Shown in pieces: positions 1-8,836 of a stretch of DNA of 64,000 nt; position 1 is the stretch's first letter, and each line of letters opens with the position of its first letter. Source of the stretch: Catenuloplanes niger. Lineage in GTDB: Bacteria > Actinomycetota > Actinomycetes > Mycobacteriales > Micromonosporaceae. The stretch spans positions 4,907,001 through 4,971,000 of the forward strand of contig NZ_JAVDYC010000001.1 in the NCBI RefSeq assembly GCF_031458255.1, written 5' to 3'. The notes below the pieces were generated by a model, which ran no database searches, was not told the origin of the DNA, and saw nothing but the letters and a program-made list of their open reading frames with translations. The position numbers and the translations under genes were made by a program.

Positions 1-1
1 G

Positions 2-454
2 TCCGCGCACCCGGAGCTCGGTGACGAGGTCGTGCTGGTCACGGACGAGCCGACGCCGCGCGCGGTCGCGACCGGCCACATCGGCGGCCTGCGCACCAAC
101 GACGAGGACCGCCGCCAGGTCGTCTACTCCCGCCGTGCCTTCGACCAGCCCCAGCCCGCCGGTTCGCTCCACCTCGACGGCCCCGTCACCCGCGTCACGC
201 CGGCCGAGTTCGCCGCCGTGCTCGAGCGCTTCGGCCCCCCGCTCGAGCGCAGCACCTGGCTGGTCAGCCTCGACCTGCCGATCGAGGCCACCACGCGCGC
301 CGAGGCCGTCCGCCTCTTCTGGTCGTACGTCCGCGAACTCGGCCCCGCCGAACTCCCCGCCTTCGTCTCCCCGTCCGGCGACGAACTCGCCATGCAGGCC
401 TTCGTCCTAGGCGAGGAGACCAACCTCGACCCCGAGGAAGAAGACGAGGACTGA
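2..454 (+). CDS. Hypothetical protein, 5'-truncated
   Basis: The frame is open from the first bases of the window to a TGA at 452-454, so the gene starts upstream and only its last 150 residues are visible. The C-terminus is strongly acidic (ends DPEEEDED). The middle looks like an ordinary soluble alpha/beta protein without membrane segments or a motif I recognise. Codon use is typical of the chromosome. It points towards a convergent enoyl-CoA hydratase gene, and an inverted-repeat element fills the gap between them. No function is proposed. Confidence 0.75.
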   Translation, partial: SAHPELGDEVVLVTDEPTPRAVATGHIGGLRTNDEDRRQVVYSRRAFDQPQPAGSLHLDGPVTRVTPAEFAAVLERFGPPLERSTWLVSLDLPIEATTRAEAVRLFWSYVRELGPAELPAFVSPSGDELAMQAFVLGEETNLDPEEEDED

Positions 455-568
455 GTTTTTGGTCGTCGCTCCGCTCCTCCGGCTCGGGCGCTCTCGGGCG
501 CCCTCACGTGGGCGGTCGCGATTCGCGCATGATTCAAACCCACCCGGCAGGGTCGGCTCTCCGCGGGT

Positions 569-897
569 CTTTGCTCTGCTTACCTAGCTCAAAATTGCGG
601 CACGTGACGTGCGCTAATGCCTGCTGAGCAGGCACAGCCGGGTCGGCGGGTCTGTTGCGGCGTCAGGCCGGTATGAGCGCCGGCCGAACGGCACGCGTGC
701 GGTGGGCCCTCGCGAGAGAACCGGATCCCGGGCGGTGGATTCGTGGTGGTTCGTGCCGCTGCGGCGATAGGCGTGCGTCGGAGCTCCGCTGATCAGCCCG
801 CGATGGGCGCCGAGATGGCAGCGACGGCCTGAGAAGGGCGTCAGCTGGGCATACGCGACCGCGCTGAGCAACGTTGAGCTAGGTAAGCAGAGCAAAG
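569..897. repeat. Inverted-repeat element A (24-bp arms, 329 bp)
   Basis: Perfect 24-bp inverted arms lie at 569-592 and 874-897. The outer part (TTTGCTCTGCTTACCT) recurs in elements B (13258) and C (36306). About 281 bp separate the arms and contain no convincing gene, only a small hairpin around 626-642. It fills the 590-bp gap between two convergent genes. It may be a MITE-like or REP-like element, or part of a bidirectional terminator; there is no transposase. The rest of the gap (455-568, 898-1044) shows nothing. Confidence 0.75.
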
Positions 898-1044
898 TGT
901 GCGGGTGAGCGGGGGATCGGCGGTCGGAGGGAGCGAGCCGGGGGCCGGGTGGCGATCGGTGGGGCGGTGAGGGTGATGGGGGCGGCGAGGCGCCGCCGAC
1001 GGGCGGGTGGGCCGGGCGGCGGCGGTGCCGGTGGTGGGTGGAGG

Positions 1045-1836
1045 TCAGCGGCCCTGGAAGGTGGGCTTCTCCTTGTTGACGAACGACGTGGTGGCGTTGC
1101 GGTGGTCGGTGGTGGCACCGGTGATCGCCTGGGCCTGGGCCTCCGCGGCCAGCGCGTCGGAGAGCGTGCCGGCGGTGCCGACGGAGAGCTCGCGCTTGAT
1201 CGCGCCGTAGGCGACGGTGGGGCCGGCGGCGAGCCGGGCGGCGAGCTCCTGGGCGGTGGGCAGCACCTCGTCGTCGGAGCCGGTGAGCCGGGTGAGCAGG
1301 CCGAGGTCCAGCGCGGCCGGGGCGGGGACCGGTTCGGCCAGCATGAGCAGCTCCACGGCCTTGGCGTGGCCGACGATCCGGGGCAGCGACCAGGAGATGC
1401 CGGTGTCGCCGGCCAGGCCGACGTTCGCGAACGCCATCAGGAACGACGTGCCGGGGCCGCCGATCCGGAAGTCGGCCAGCATCGCCAGGGACGCGCCGGC
1501 ACCGGCGGCCGTGCCGCGGACGGCGGCGACGACCGGCTTCGGCAGGTTCGCCAGGCGCTGCGCGATCGGGTTGTAGTGGGCGAGCACCGTGGACAGCGGG
1601 TCGACGGAGCCGGCCTCCAGGATCGCTACGTGCTCGCGCAGGTCCTGGCCGACGCAGAACGCGCGGCCGGCGCCGGTGAGCACGACGGCGCGGACGGACC
1701 GGTCCGCCTCGATCTCGGTGAGCGTGTCCCGCAGCGCCTCCTTCAACGCCACGTCCAGTGAGTTCATCGACTCGGGACGGTTGAGCACGAGCGTCAGGAC
1801 GCCCTCGGAGCGTTCGATCAGCAACGGTTCGGTCAC
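1045..1836 (-). CDS. Enoyl-CoA hydratase/isomerase family protein (PaaG-like)
   Basis: A 263-residue crotonase-fold protein, the usual length for the family. Visible marks are the N-terminal LVLNRPESMNSL segment, the first oxyanion-hole region GAGRAFCVGQDL and the second around RGTAAGAGASLAMLADF. The family hydrates or isomerises acyl-CoA double bonds in the cytoplasm. The QDL form and the neighbouring PaaX regulator suggest the phenylacetate-type epoxide isomerase PaaG or a similar aromatic acyl-CoA enzyme (inference). The start is a GTG giving VTEPLLIERSEG with a weak AAAGG upstream; the frame stays open further upstream, but that extension is basic and Pro/Arg-rich and looks non-coding. 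Probably transcribed with the PaaX gene behind it. Confidence 0.9.
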   Translation of the reverse strand: MTEPLLIERSEGVLTLVLNRPESMNSLDVALKEALRDTLTEIEADRSVRAVVLTGAGRAFCVGQDLREHVAILEAGSVDPLSTVLAHYNPIAQRLANLPKPVVAAVRGTAAGAGASLAMLADFRIGGPGTSFLMAFANVGLAGDTGISWSLPRIVGHAKAVELLMLAEPVPAPAALDLGLLTRLTGSDDEVLPTAQELAARLAAGPTVAYGAIKRELSVGTAGTLSDALAAEAQAQAITGATTDHRNATTSFVNKEKPTFQGR

Positions 1837-1883
1837 GATGCCGGGGCCTTTCTGTCGGGATGAAGCAAGCGTGCGGGCCGGCG

Positions 1884-2690
1884 TCAAGCCGGGCCGCGTC
1901 CGGACTGCGCAAGACAATGCTCGACGTACCGGTCCGCGGCGGGGCGCAGCCGGGACGCGTGTCGGTCGAAGAACGCGGCCGCGGCGGCTCCCGGCCACCC
2001 GTCCGGGAGCAGCGCGGGCGGCAGTTGCGGGTCGCGGAACAGGAATTGACGCCACGCGTGGACCAGCCGGAACCGGGCCGCGTACGCCTCCAGGTCCTCG
2101 CTGCGGGTGGTCACGCCGGACACCACCGGGGTCAGGTCGGCGACGAACCGCTCGTACGCCCGGCCGATCTCGCCCAGGTCCCAGGCCCGCCGGACCAGCG
2201 AGGTCGCGCCGGCCGGCCCGCCGGTGTGCGCGGAGCTGAACCGCTCGTAGCTGACGCCGGCCTCGGTGATCAGCCGGTCCACGTCCTCGCCGGGCCGGGG
2301 CGCCACCCAGGTCTGCTCGTCGAGCGCGCCGTACCCCAGGTAGGAGAGGGTGCCGGCGAGTCGTTGCCGGTCCCGGCGGTGCGGCGGAAGCCGTAAGATG
2401 ATCAAGTCGAACTGCCCGTTCCAGGCGGGACGGCCGATGCGGTAGATCCGGGCGGCCGCGTCGTCCAGGCGGCGCACGGCCTTCGGGGTCAGCAGATATC
2501 CGGGGCCGGACGCGAGCCGGAGCGGGTGCAGCCAGCCCTGACGGACCATGCGGGACACCGCGGTCCGCACGGCGGGTGCCGCGATCTCGAGGGGGGCGAG
2601 CAGTCTGACCAGGGCGGCGATGGGTGCGCGTCCGCCCCGGGCGCGAAGGTGATCCCCATAGAGGTCAAAGAGGGCAGACCGTGCCTGCAT
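1884..2690 (-). CDS. PaaX family transcriptional regulator
   Basis: A 268-residue regulator with the PaaX layout: an N-terminal winged helix (about 1-75; RSALFDLYGDHL, then VRTAVSRMVRQGWL) followed by the PaaX C-terminal domains with WRQFLFRDPQLP. In known cases PaaX represses phenylacetate degradation genes and is released by phenylacetyl-CoA. Here the only co-directional partner is an enoyl-CoA hydratase 47 bp downstream, so the controlled pathway could be phenylacetate or another acyl-CoA route. The ATG at 2690 is chosen because the recognisable domain begins there. No Shine-Dalgarno is evident. Upstream lies an inverted repeat (2703-2737) that could be an autoregulatory site. Confidence 0.88.
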   Translation of the reverse strand: MQARSALFDLYGDHLRARGGRAPIAALVRLLAPLEIAAPAVRTAVSRMVRQGWLHPLRLASGPGYLLTPKAVRRLDDAAARIYRIGRPAWNGQFDLIILRLPPHRRDRQRLAGTLSYLGYGALDEQTWVAPRPGEDVDRLITEAGVSYERFSSAHTGGPAGATSLVRRAWDLGEIGRAYERFVADLTPVVSGVTTRSEDLEAYAARFRLVHAWRQFLFRDPQLPPALLPDGWPGAAAAAFFDRHASRLRPAADRYVEHCLAQSGRGPA

Positions 2691-2702
2691 GACCGCACAT
2701 TG

Positions 2703-2737
2703 TGACAGCCGAAAAACGTATAAGCTAGAGACTGTCA
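2703..2737. promoter_or_regulatory. Candidate PaaX operator (inverted repeat)
   Basis: TGACAG at 2703-2708 and CTGTCA at 2732-2737 form a spaced inverted repeat just upstream of the paaX-like start, around an AT-rich TATAAGCTAG core. Short arms make this a tentative call. The rest of the gap to 2983 shows nothing recognisable. Confidence 0.35.
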
Positions 2738-2983
2738 TAACTCTGCAGCCTCGGTTTGGGTCTTGAGGCGTTCATCAGGGAAAATCGTTGGTCGGCAGCG
2801 CGGGCTGAGCCGGTCATATGGGTAACCAGGCTTGTTTCGGCCCGCAGCCGGGGTCGCGCGGGGCGGGCAGCGCTTCGTTCGACACCCCGGGCCGTCGCCG
2901 GCGCGGGCTGTGCGTGCCGGCGGTGATGGGAAGTGGCTGTGGGGCAACCCATTGACCCTGGTGTAGGTCTGAGGGGAGACAAC

Positions 2984-3151
2984 ATGGCGGCGATGAAGCC
3001 GCGGACGGGCGACGGTCCGCTGGAGGTCACCAAGGAAGGCCGGGGGATCGTCATGCGGGTTCCACTGGAGGGTGGTGGGCGGCTCGTCGTCGAGATGACT
3101 CCTGACGAGGCGAATGCGCTCGGCGACGCGCTGAAGGCCGCCGCCGGCTGA
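2984..3151 (+). CDS. DUF3117 family small protein
   Basis: A 55-residue protein beginning MAAMKPRTGDGPLEV and containing RVPLEGGGRLVVEM, the near-invariant DUF3117 pattern found throughout actinobacteria. The length is the family norm. The ATG at 2984 has a GAGGGGAG ribosome binding site 4 nt upstream; an upstream in-frame start lacks one. A strong hairpin terminator follows directly, so it is probably monocistronic. The molecular function of DUF3117 is unknown; conservation suggests a house-keeping role. Confidence 0.93.
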   Translation: MAAMKPRTGDGPLEVTKEGRGIVMRVPLEGGGRLVVEMTPDEANALGDALKAAAG

Positions 3152-3160
3152 TTGTTTTCG

Positions 3161-3198
3161 AGGCCCGCCGGTACGGGACGTCCCGTACCGGCGGGCCT
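3161..3198 (+). terminator. Strong hairpin terminator after DUF3117 gene
   Basis: A perfect 18-bp inverted repeat (arms 3161-3178 and 3181-3198) with a 2-nt centre, ending in TTTG. It lies 9 bp after the DUF3117 stop and isolates that gene from pepA. Confidence 0.85.
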
Positions 3199-3236
3199 TT
3201 GTGCCATCGACGAACCGCCAAGAGGGTGAGAAGAGC

Positions 3237-4724
3237 ATGCCGAACGTCCGCCTGGTCGCCGAGCCGGATCTGACGTCAGTGGTGGTCCTGCCGGTGCGGC
3301 CGGTGGCCGAACCGGCCGAGGACGGTCCGGAGGCCGAGCTGGTCGAGGCCGGCGGCGCGCTCCCGGCCGACGTGCTCGCGGAGGCGACCGCGTTCCTGGC
3401 CGAGTCGAAGGGGGCCGGCCGGGCGGGTGGCACGGCCACGTTGCCGCGCCCCACCCGTACCCCCGGGAAACTGATCTTCGTGGGGGTCGGCGACGCGGAC
3501 GAGGCGGGCTGGCGTGCGGCGGGTGCGGCCGTGTCCCGCGCGGTGGACGCGGCGGCGACCGTGCTGCTGCCGTCCGGCGTGTCCGGTGCCGCGGTGCGTG
3601 GCCTGGCGGAAGGCCTGCACCTGGGCGCCTACCGGTTCACGGTCCCGGCCGGGTTCGACGAGGCGGGCCCGGAGCCGGCCGACATCGCGCTGGCGACCAC
3701 GGGGGACTTCACGGCGGAGCTGGCCACCGCGTCCGTGGTGGCGGCCGCGACGAGCCTGGCCCGCGACTGGACCAACACGCCGTCGTCGATCAAGAGCCCG
3801 GCCTGGCTGGCCGGCGAGATGGCGTCCGCGGGCGGCCGGCCCGGTCTGGACGGTGTCGGCGGCCGCGCGGAGGTCGTGGTCCGGGACGCGGCCTGGCTGC
3901 GGGAACAGGGCTTCGGCGGCGTGCTCGCGGTCGGCGGCGGTTCCGTCAACGAGCCGCGCCTGGTCGAGGTGTCCTGGACGCCGGAGAACGCGGACGCGCG
4001 GCACGTGGTGCTGGTCGGCAAGGGCATCACGTTCGACACCGGCGGCATCTCGATCAAGCCGGTCGCCGCGATGAAGCTGATGCGCAAGGACATGGGCGGC
4101 GCCGCGGCCGTGGTCGCGGCCGTGCACGCGGCGGCGGCGTTGCGCCTGCCGGTGCGGGTGACCGCGCTCGCGCCGCTCGCGGAGAACATGGTCAGCGGCT
4201 CCGCGTTCCGGCCCGGCGACGTGATCCGGCACTACGGCGGTCTGACCAGCGAGACCACGAACAGCGACGCGGAGGGCCGGCTGGTGCTCGCGGACGCGAT
4301 GGCGTACGCGGTGGAGCGGCACGCGCCCGACCTGCTGATCGACCTGGCCACGCTGACCGGTGCGAACGCGGTGGCGCTCGGCAAGACCATGGCCGCGCTG
4401 TACAGCCCGGACGACGCGCTCGCCACGGCGCTGGCGGACGCGGCCGAGGACGCCGGTGAGCGCGCCTGGCGGATGCCGCTGGCCGACGAGTACGCGGACG
4501 CGCTGCACAGCGACATCGCGGACCTCTACAGCGCGCCGACCCAGGTCAGCACGATCTCGGCCGCGCTGTTCCTGCGCGAGTTCACCGGCGACCTGCGGGA
4601 CCGCTGGGCGCACTTCGACATGTCCGCACCGTCCTGGTCGGAGAGCGCGGACGGCGTGCTCGCCAAGGGCGCGACCGGCTGGGGCGTACGCACGCTGATC
4701 AGGTATCTCACGACGCTCGCTTGA
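3237..4724 (+). CDS. pepA: Leucyl aminopeptidase (M17 family)
   Basis: A 495-residue cytosolic M17 metallopeptidase that removes N-terminal residues from peptides using two metal ions. The metal-binding segment VLVGKGITFDTGGISIKP and the family signature NSDAEGRLVLADA (the usual N-T/S-D-A-E-G-R-L) are present, with the catalytic domain in the C-terminal two thirds and the typical variable N-terminal domain (1-160). The ATG at 3237 is preferred over an upstream in-frame start because GAGGGTGAG lies just before it. The 3' end overlaps the convergent O-methyltransferase gene by 17 bp. The order DUF3117-pepA-O-methyltransferase is common in actinobacteria. Confidence 0.95.
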   Translation: MPNVRLVAEPDLTSVVVLPVRPVAEPAEDGPEAELVEAGGALPADVLAEATAFLAESKGAGRAGGTATLPRPTRTPGKLIFVGVGDADEAGWRAAGAAVSRAVDAAATVLLPSGVSGAAVRGLAEGLHLGAYRFTVPAGFDEAGPEPADIALATTGDFTAELATASVVAAATSLARDWTNTPSSIKSPAWLAGEMASAGGRPGLDGVGGRAEVVVRDAAWLREQGFGGVLAVGGGSVNEPRLVEVSWTPENADARHVVLVGKGITFDTGGISIKPVAAMKLMRKDMGGAAAVVAAVHAAAALRLPVRVTALAPLAENMVSGSAFRPGDVIRHYGGLTSETTNSDAEGRLVLADAMAYAVERHAPDLLIDLATLTGANAVALGKTMAALYSPDDALATALADAAEDAGERAWRMPLADEYADALHSDIADLYSAPTQVSTISAALFLREFTGDLRDRWAHFDMSAPSWSESADGVLAKGATGWGVRTLIRYLTTLA

Positions 4725-5322
4725 CCGCGGAGAGGAGGCCCGCGCCGACCGGCAGGAGCGCGGGCACCCACTCGTCCGCCTCCCGGATCGCCTTGACCAG
4801 CTCGCGGATCGTGATGGTGGCCAGGTCGCGCGCGGCCGGGTCGCCGATCCGCCCGCCGGCCAGCGCGTTGTTGATCGCCAGCACGCCGCCGGGCCGGAGC
4901 AGCCGCTGCGCCGCCTGCGTGCACGCCGCGTACTCCGCCACGTCCGCGTCCACGAAGACCATGTCGTAGACGCCGTCCGCGAGCCGGGGCAGCACGTCCA
5001 GCGCCCGGCCGGTGATGATCCGGGTGCGGCCGGACGGGAAGCCGCTCTCCACGAAGATCCGCCGGGCGATCCGCTGGTACTCGCTCTCCACGTCGATCGT
5101 GGTCAGCACGCCGTCGCGCCGCATGCCGCGCAGCAGCCACAGCCCGCTCACGCCGATCCCGGTGCCGATCTCCACCACCGCCTTGGCGTTGCCGGCGGCC
5201 GCGAGCAGGCGCAGCGCGGCCCCCGCGCCGGGCGTGACCGTGCCGAGCCCGACCTCGTGCGCCAGGCTGCGCGCGGTCTGCAGGATCAGGTCCTCCGCGA
5301 CGTACCCCTCGCTGAACTGCAT
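4708..5322 (-). CDS. O-methyltransferase (SAM-dependent, catechol-OMT-like)
   Basis: A 204-residue class I methyltransferase. Motif I is KAVVEIGTGIGVSG (about residues 47-60), the acidic strand-2 residue is in TTIDVE, and the VFVDAD segment matches the metal/substrate loop of the family 3 O-methyltransferases. It resembles mycobacterial Rv1220c, which lies beside sigE-htrA, and here it is likewise followed by htrA and tatB, with a mannanase gene in between. The start is uncertain: ATG 5322 (MQFSEGY) is used, but a strong AGGAGGT lies about 50 bp further upstream without an ordinary start codon next to it. The substrate is unknown. Confidence 0.88.
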   Translation of the reverse strand: MQFSEGYVAEDLILQTARSLAHEVGLGTVTPGAGAALRLLAAAGNAKAVVEIGTGIGVSGLWLLRGMRRDGVLTTIDVESEYQRIARRIFVESGFPSGRTRIITGRALDVLPRLADGVYDMVFVDADVAEYAACTQAAQRLLRPGGVLAINNALAGGRIGDPAARDLATITIRELVKAIREADEWVPALLPVGAGLLSAVKRAS

Positions 5323-5547
5323 GGCCTGCCCACCGGGGGTGTCAGCCGATCTGGCGACCGTGGCGATGACGCACCTCCTAAGGCCCGCGTGGATATGAGC
5401 GTAAGGCGGACGTCCTCGCACGTCGTGACGAGGCCCGGTTGCGGCCGGCAAGGCATCCATCTACGCTGATGCCCGACACCCAGGGAGCCGGGTGGTCAGT
5501 CGCCTGGGCAGCGACCCTTAACCGTTTCAGCTCCCTTGAGGTGGGTC

Positions 5548-6912
5548 ATGAGGAAAAGACTGAGTGTGGTCGGTGCGACGCTGTTCGCCCTGGTCGTCTC
5601 AATGGTGGTCTTCACGCTGCCGGCGCACGCGGCCGCCGGTTTCACGGTCGACGGCGGCCGGCTGCTCGACGCCAACGGCAACGCGTTCGTGATGCGCGGC
5701 GTCAACCACGCGCACACCTGGTACCCGACGCAGACCGGTTCGTTCGCCGACATCAAGGCGACCGGCGCCAACACGGTACGGGTGGTGCTCGCCAGCGGTC
5801 AGCGCTGGACCAAGAACGAGGCGGCCGACGTCGCCAACGTGATCGGCCTGTGCAAGGCGAACAAGCTGATCTGCGTGCTGGAGGTGCACGACACCACCGG
5901 GTACGGCGAGCAGGCCGGCGCGGCCACGCTGGCCCAGGCGGTCGACTACTGGATCAGCGTGCAGAGCGCGCTGACCGGCCAGGAGCGCTACGTCATCCTG
6001 AACATCGGCAACGAGCCGTACGGCAACCAGAACTACCAGACCTGGGCCGCCGACACCTCCACCGCGATCCAGCGGCTGCGCACGGCCGGCTTCGACCACA
6101 CGATCATGGTGGACGCGCCGAACTGGGGCCAGGACTGGACGTTCACCATGCGGGACAACGCGGCCGCGGTGTTCAACGCGGACCCGGACCGGAACACGGT
6201 CTTCTCCATCCACATGTACGGCGTCTTCGACACGGCCGCCGAGATCACCGACTACCTGGGCCGGTTCGTCAGCGCCGGGCTGCCGATCGTGGTCGGCGAG
6301 TTCGGTGACATGCACTCGGACGGCAACCCGGACGAGGACGCGATCATGGCCACCGCGCAGGCGCAGCGAATCGGCTACCTGGGCTGGTCGTGGAGCGGCA
6401 ACGGCGGCGGCGTCGAATACCTGGACATCGTGCGGAACTTCGACCCGGCCAGCCTGAGCCCCTGGGGCCAGCGGCTGATCAACGGGGCGAACGGGATCCG
6501 GGCCACGTCCGTCGAGGCGTCCGTCTACGGCGGCGGCACGGGCAGCCCGACGCCCACCCGGACGGCCGGCCCCACGCCGACCGGCAGCCCGACGCCGTCG
6601 CCGACCGGCGGCACCGGGGGCTGCACCGCGACGTACGCGGTCAGCGGCCAGTGGAGCGGCGGCTTCCAGGGCGACGTCAAGGTCACCGCCGGGCGCGCGA
6701 TCAACGGCTGGACCGTGACCTGGACGTTCGGCTCCGGCCAGACCGTGTCGAACGCCTGGAACGCCACGGTCACGTCCAGTGGCGCCACGGTCACGGCGAA
6801 GAACGTCTCGTACAACGGGAAGCTGGCCGCCGGCGGCAGCACGAGCTTCGGCTTCCTCGGCTCCTGGACCGGCGGCAACCCGGTGCCGTCGGTGACCTGC
6901 ACCGCCTCATAA
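5548..6912 (+). CDS. Secreted GH5 endo-beta-mannanase with CBM2
   Basis: A 454-residue exported glycoside hydrolase. A Sec signal peptide (MRKRLSVVGATLFALVV, cleavage near AHA-AAG) is followed by a GH5 catalytic domain (about 33-320), a Pro/Thr/Gly linker (PTPTRT...PTPSPT) and a C-terminal family 2 carbohydrate-binding module bracketed by cysteines. MRGVNHAHTWYP is typical of subfamily GH5_8 beta-mannanases; the acid/base Glu is in NIGNEP and the nucleophile Glu in VVGEFGD. It should cut mannan in plant biomass, with the CBM2 tethering it to cellulose. ATG 5548 has GAGGTGG upstream. No CebR-type operator was seen in the 225-bp leader. Confidence 0.92.
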   Translation: MRKRLSVVGATLFALVVSMVVFTLPAHAAAGFTVDGGRLLDANGNAFVMRGVNHAHTWYPTQTGSFADIKATGANTVRVVLASGQRWTKNEAADVANVIGLCKANKLICVLEVHDTTGYGEQAGAATLAQAVDYWISVQSALTGQERYVILNIGNEPYGNQNYQTWAADTSTAIQRLRTAGFDHTIMVDAPNWGQDWTFTMRDNAAAVFNADPDRNTVFSIHMYGVFDTAAEITDYLGRFVSAGLPIVVGEFGDMHSDGNPDEDAIMATAQAQRIGYLGWSWSGNGGGVEYLDIVRNFDPASLSPWGQRLINGANGIRATSVEASVYGGGTGSPTPTRTAGPTPTGSPTPSPTGGTGGCTATYAVSGQWSGGFQGDVKVTAGRAINGWTVTWTFGSGQTVSNAWNATVTSSGATVTAKNVSYNGKLAAGGSTSFGFLGSWTGGNPVPSVTCTAS

Positions 6913-6940
6913 CGCCTGGTCACCCGGGTCGTGCGACGTC

Positions 6941-6967
6941 GGGGAGCCGCCGGAACGGCGGCTCCCC
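6941..6967 (+). terminator. Hairpin terminator after mannanase gene
   Basis: A 12-bp perfect stem (6941-6952 / 6956-6967) with a GAA loop followed by GTTT, 28 bp after the mannanase stop. Confidence 0.8.
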
Positions 6968-7066
6968 GTTTCGCGTGTGTGCGAGGGTGAGGAACGAGCT
7001 ATGCGTGACCGCGCGGGATCCGTGTAATCCTGGACGGGTAGTTCCGGCGAGATACGGAGGCACCAC

Positions 7067-8326
7067 GTGACCGACGGCGGGATCCCGCCCCAGCCGGGCG
7101 TTCGCGGCACTTCGGCCCCGCCCGGTTCCGCGTGGTGGTCCGACGCCATGTCCGATCCCTGGCGCAACCCGTACACGCAGGCGGCCGTCGTGCTCCCGGC
7201 GGAACCGGCCGGCGACGGCGACCCCGAGCCGGTCATCGACCCGGACGCCCCGCGCGCCCGGGTCTGGCGTCCCGTCGTCCTGCTCTGCCTGGTCAGCGCG
7301 GTGCTGGCGGGCACGCTCGGCGGCGCGGTCGGCTATGCGCTGGCGCTGCGCGGCGGTGTCGCGGCCGGTGCGTTCCCGGCCGGCGCGGGCGCGCTCGACC
7401 CGCCGGCCGCCGCGGTGCGCCCGCCGGAGTCGCTGGCCGGCGTGGCGGAGCGGGTCAGCCCGAGCGTGGTCACGATCCGGGTCAGCGGCCCGCAGGGCGG
7501 CGTCGGTTCCGGCTTCGTGGTCAGCCAGGACGGCTACGTGATCACCAACCACCACGTGGTCGAGGGTGCCGCGCGCACCTCGCTGGCCGTGGTCTTCTCG
7601 GACGGCACCGCGACGCCGGCCACGCTGGTCGGGCAGGACCCGGAGTCGGACCTCGCGGTGCTCAAGGTGGAGAAGGAGGGCCTGATCGCGGTCGACCTCG
7701 GCGACTCCGACGCGGTGGCGGTCGGCGACCCGCTGCTGGCGTTCGGCTCGCCGCTGGCGCTGTCGAACACGGTCACCCAGGGCATCGTCAGCGCGCTCGA
7801 CCGGACCATCCAGTCCGACCAGAGCGGGCAGGTGCGCTACTACGCGGCGATCCAGACCGACGCCGCCATCAACCAGGGCAACTCCGGTGGCCCGCTGGTC
7901 GACGCGGCCGGCCGGGTGGTCGGCGTCAACGCGGTGATCAAGTCGGTGGCCGGCGACCAGGAGACGGCCGGGAACATCGGCATCGCCTTCGCCATCCCGA
8001 TCAACCAGGCGAAACGGGTCAGCCAGGAGATCATCGCGACCGGCAAGGCGCGGCGCACCGTGATCGGCGCCGAGGTCGGCAACGCGGCCGCCGGGCTGAC
8101 CGGCGGCGTGCGGCTGGAGACCGTCCAGTCGAACGGGCCGGCCTCCACCGCCGGGCTGCGCGCCGGTGACGTGGTCACCCGCCTGGACCACCACCCGCTC
8201 AACGACGCCATCGACCTGGTCGCGCTGGTCCGCAAGTACGCGCCCGGCTCCATCGTCACGGTGGAGTACCGGCGCGGCTCGACCACGCAGACCGCCTCGG
8301 TGACCTTGGCCGCGGACGCCCAATGA
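7067..8326 (+). CDS. htrA: HtrA/DegP-type membrane-anchored serine protease with PDZ
   Basis: A 419-residue protein: cytoplasmic Pro-rich N-terminus (1-65), one membrane segment (about 70-95), an extracytoplasmic trypsin-like domain and a C-terminal PDZ domain (about 325-415). The catalytic triad is visible: His in TNHHVV, Asp in ESDLAVL and Ser in NQGNSGGPL. The family degrades or refolds misfolded exported proteins. The GTG start has ACGGAGG upstream. tatB follows 90 bp downstream, the same order as Rv1223-Rv1224 of M. tuberculosis; the sigE/anti-sigma pair that normally precedes htrA is absent here. Confidence 0.94.
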   Translation: MTDGGIPPQPGVRGTSAPPGSAWWSDAMSDPWRNPYTQAAVVLPAEPAGDGDPEPVIDPDAPRARVWRPVVLLCLVSAVLAGTLGGAVGYALALRGGVAAGAFPAGAGALDPPAAAVRPPESLAGVAERVSPSVVTIRVSGPQGGVGSGFVVSQDGYVITNHHVVEGAARTSLAVVFSDGTATPATLVGQDPESDLAVLKVEKEGLIAVDLGDSDAVAVGDPLLAFGSPLALSNTVTQGIVSALDRTIQSDQSGQVRYYAAIQTDAAINQGNSGGPLVDAAGRVVGVNAVIKSVAGDQETAGNIGIAFAIPINQAKRVSQEIIATGKARRTVIGAEVGNAAAGLTGGVRLETVQSNGPASTAGLRAGDVVTRLDHHPLNDAIDLVALVRKYAPGSIVTVEYRRGSTTQTASVTLAADAQ

Positions 8327-8416
8327 TCCCCGCCCAGCCCCTGCCGTTGGGGCCGGAGCGTGCGTACAGTTGCCGGGGGATGGTCGTAGGAGGGGCATCC
8401 GGTTGTAGGAGGCACT

Positions 8417-8836
8417 GTGTTCGAGAACCTCAACTGGTGGGAGATCGTCGGGCTGATCCTGGTCGCTCTGCTGATCTTCGGTGATCGTCTGCCGCAGGTG
8501 ATCCAGGACGGCCTGCGCATGATCCGTAATCTGCGGAACATGGCGCGCGACGCCACCGGCGACCTCAGCCGCGAGCTGGGCACCGACATCCAGCTCGAGG
8601 ACCTGCACCCCAAGGCCTTCATCCGCAAGCACCTCCTCAGCGAGGAGGACGAGGCGGCGCTGCGCAACCCGATCCAGGGCCTGGTCGAGTCGGTGAAGAA
8701 GGACGTCACCGGCATCAACGACGAGCTGAAGGACGTCGCGGCTGCCGTCGACCCGCGCCGCCCCGACCCGGCACCCGCGGTCCCGGCCGCCACCCCGGCC
8801 AACAAGCCGGCCGCGTTCGACTTCGACGCCACCTAG
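8417..8836 (+). CDS. tatB: Sec-independent protein translocase subunit TatB
   Basis: A 139-residue TatB-type protein. A short N-terminal membrane helix (WWEIVGLILVALLIFGDRLP, about 7-26) with the conserved FGxxLP hinge is followed by an amphipathic helix (VIQDGLRMIRNLRNMAR) and a long polar tail ending in a Pro/Ala-rich stretch. TatB forms the receptor for twin-arginine precursors with TatC. Position after htrA supports TatB rather than TatA. The GTG start at 8417 has TAGGAGG 5 nt upstream. Confidence 0.93.
   Translation: MFENLNWWEIVGLILVALLIFGDRLPQVIQDGLRMIRNLRNMARDATGDLSRELGTDIQLEDLHPKAFIRKHLLSEEDEAALRNPIQGLVESVKKDVTGINDELKDVAAAVDPRRPDPAPAVPAATPANKPAAFDFDAT

Noticed and set aside
569-897. 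Element A as an insertion sequence
   Set aside because: No transposase frame and no visible target-site duplication; at 329 bp it can only be a non-autonomous or structural repeat.
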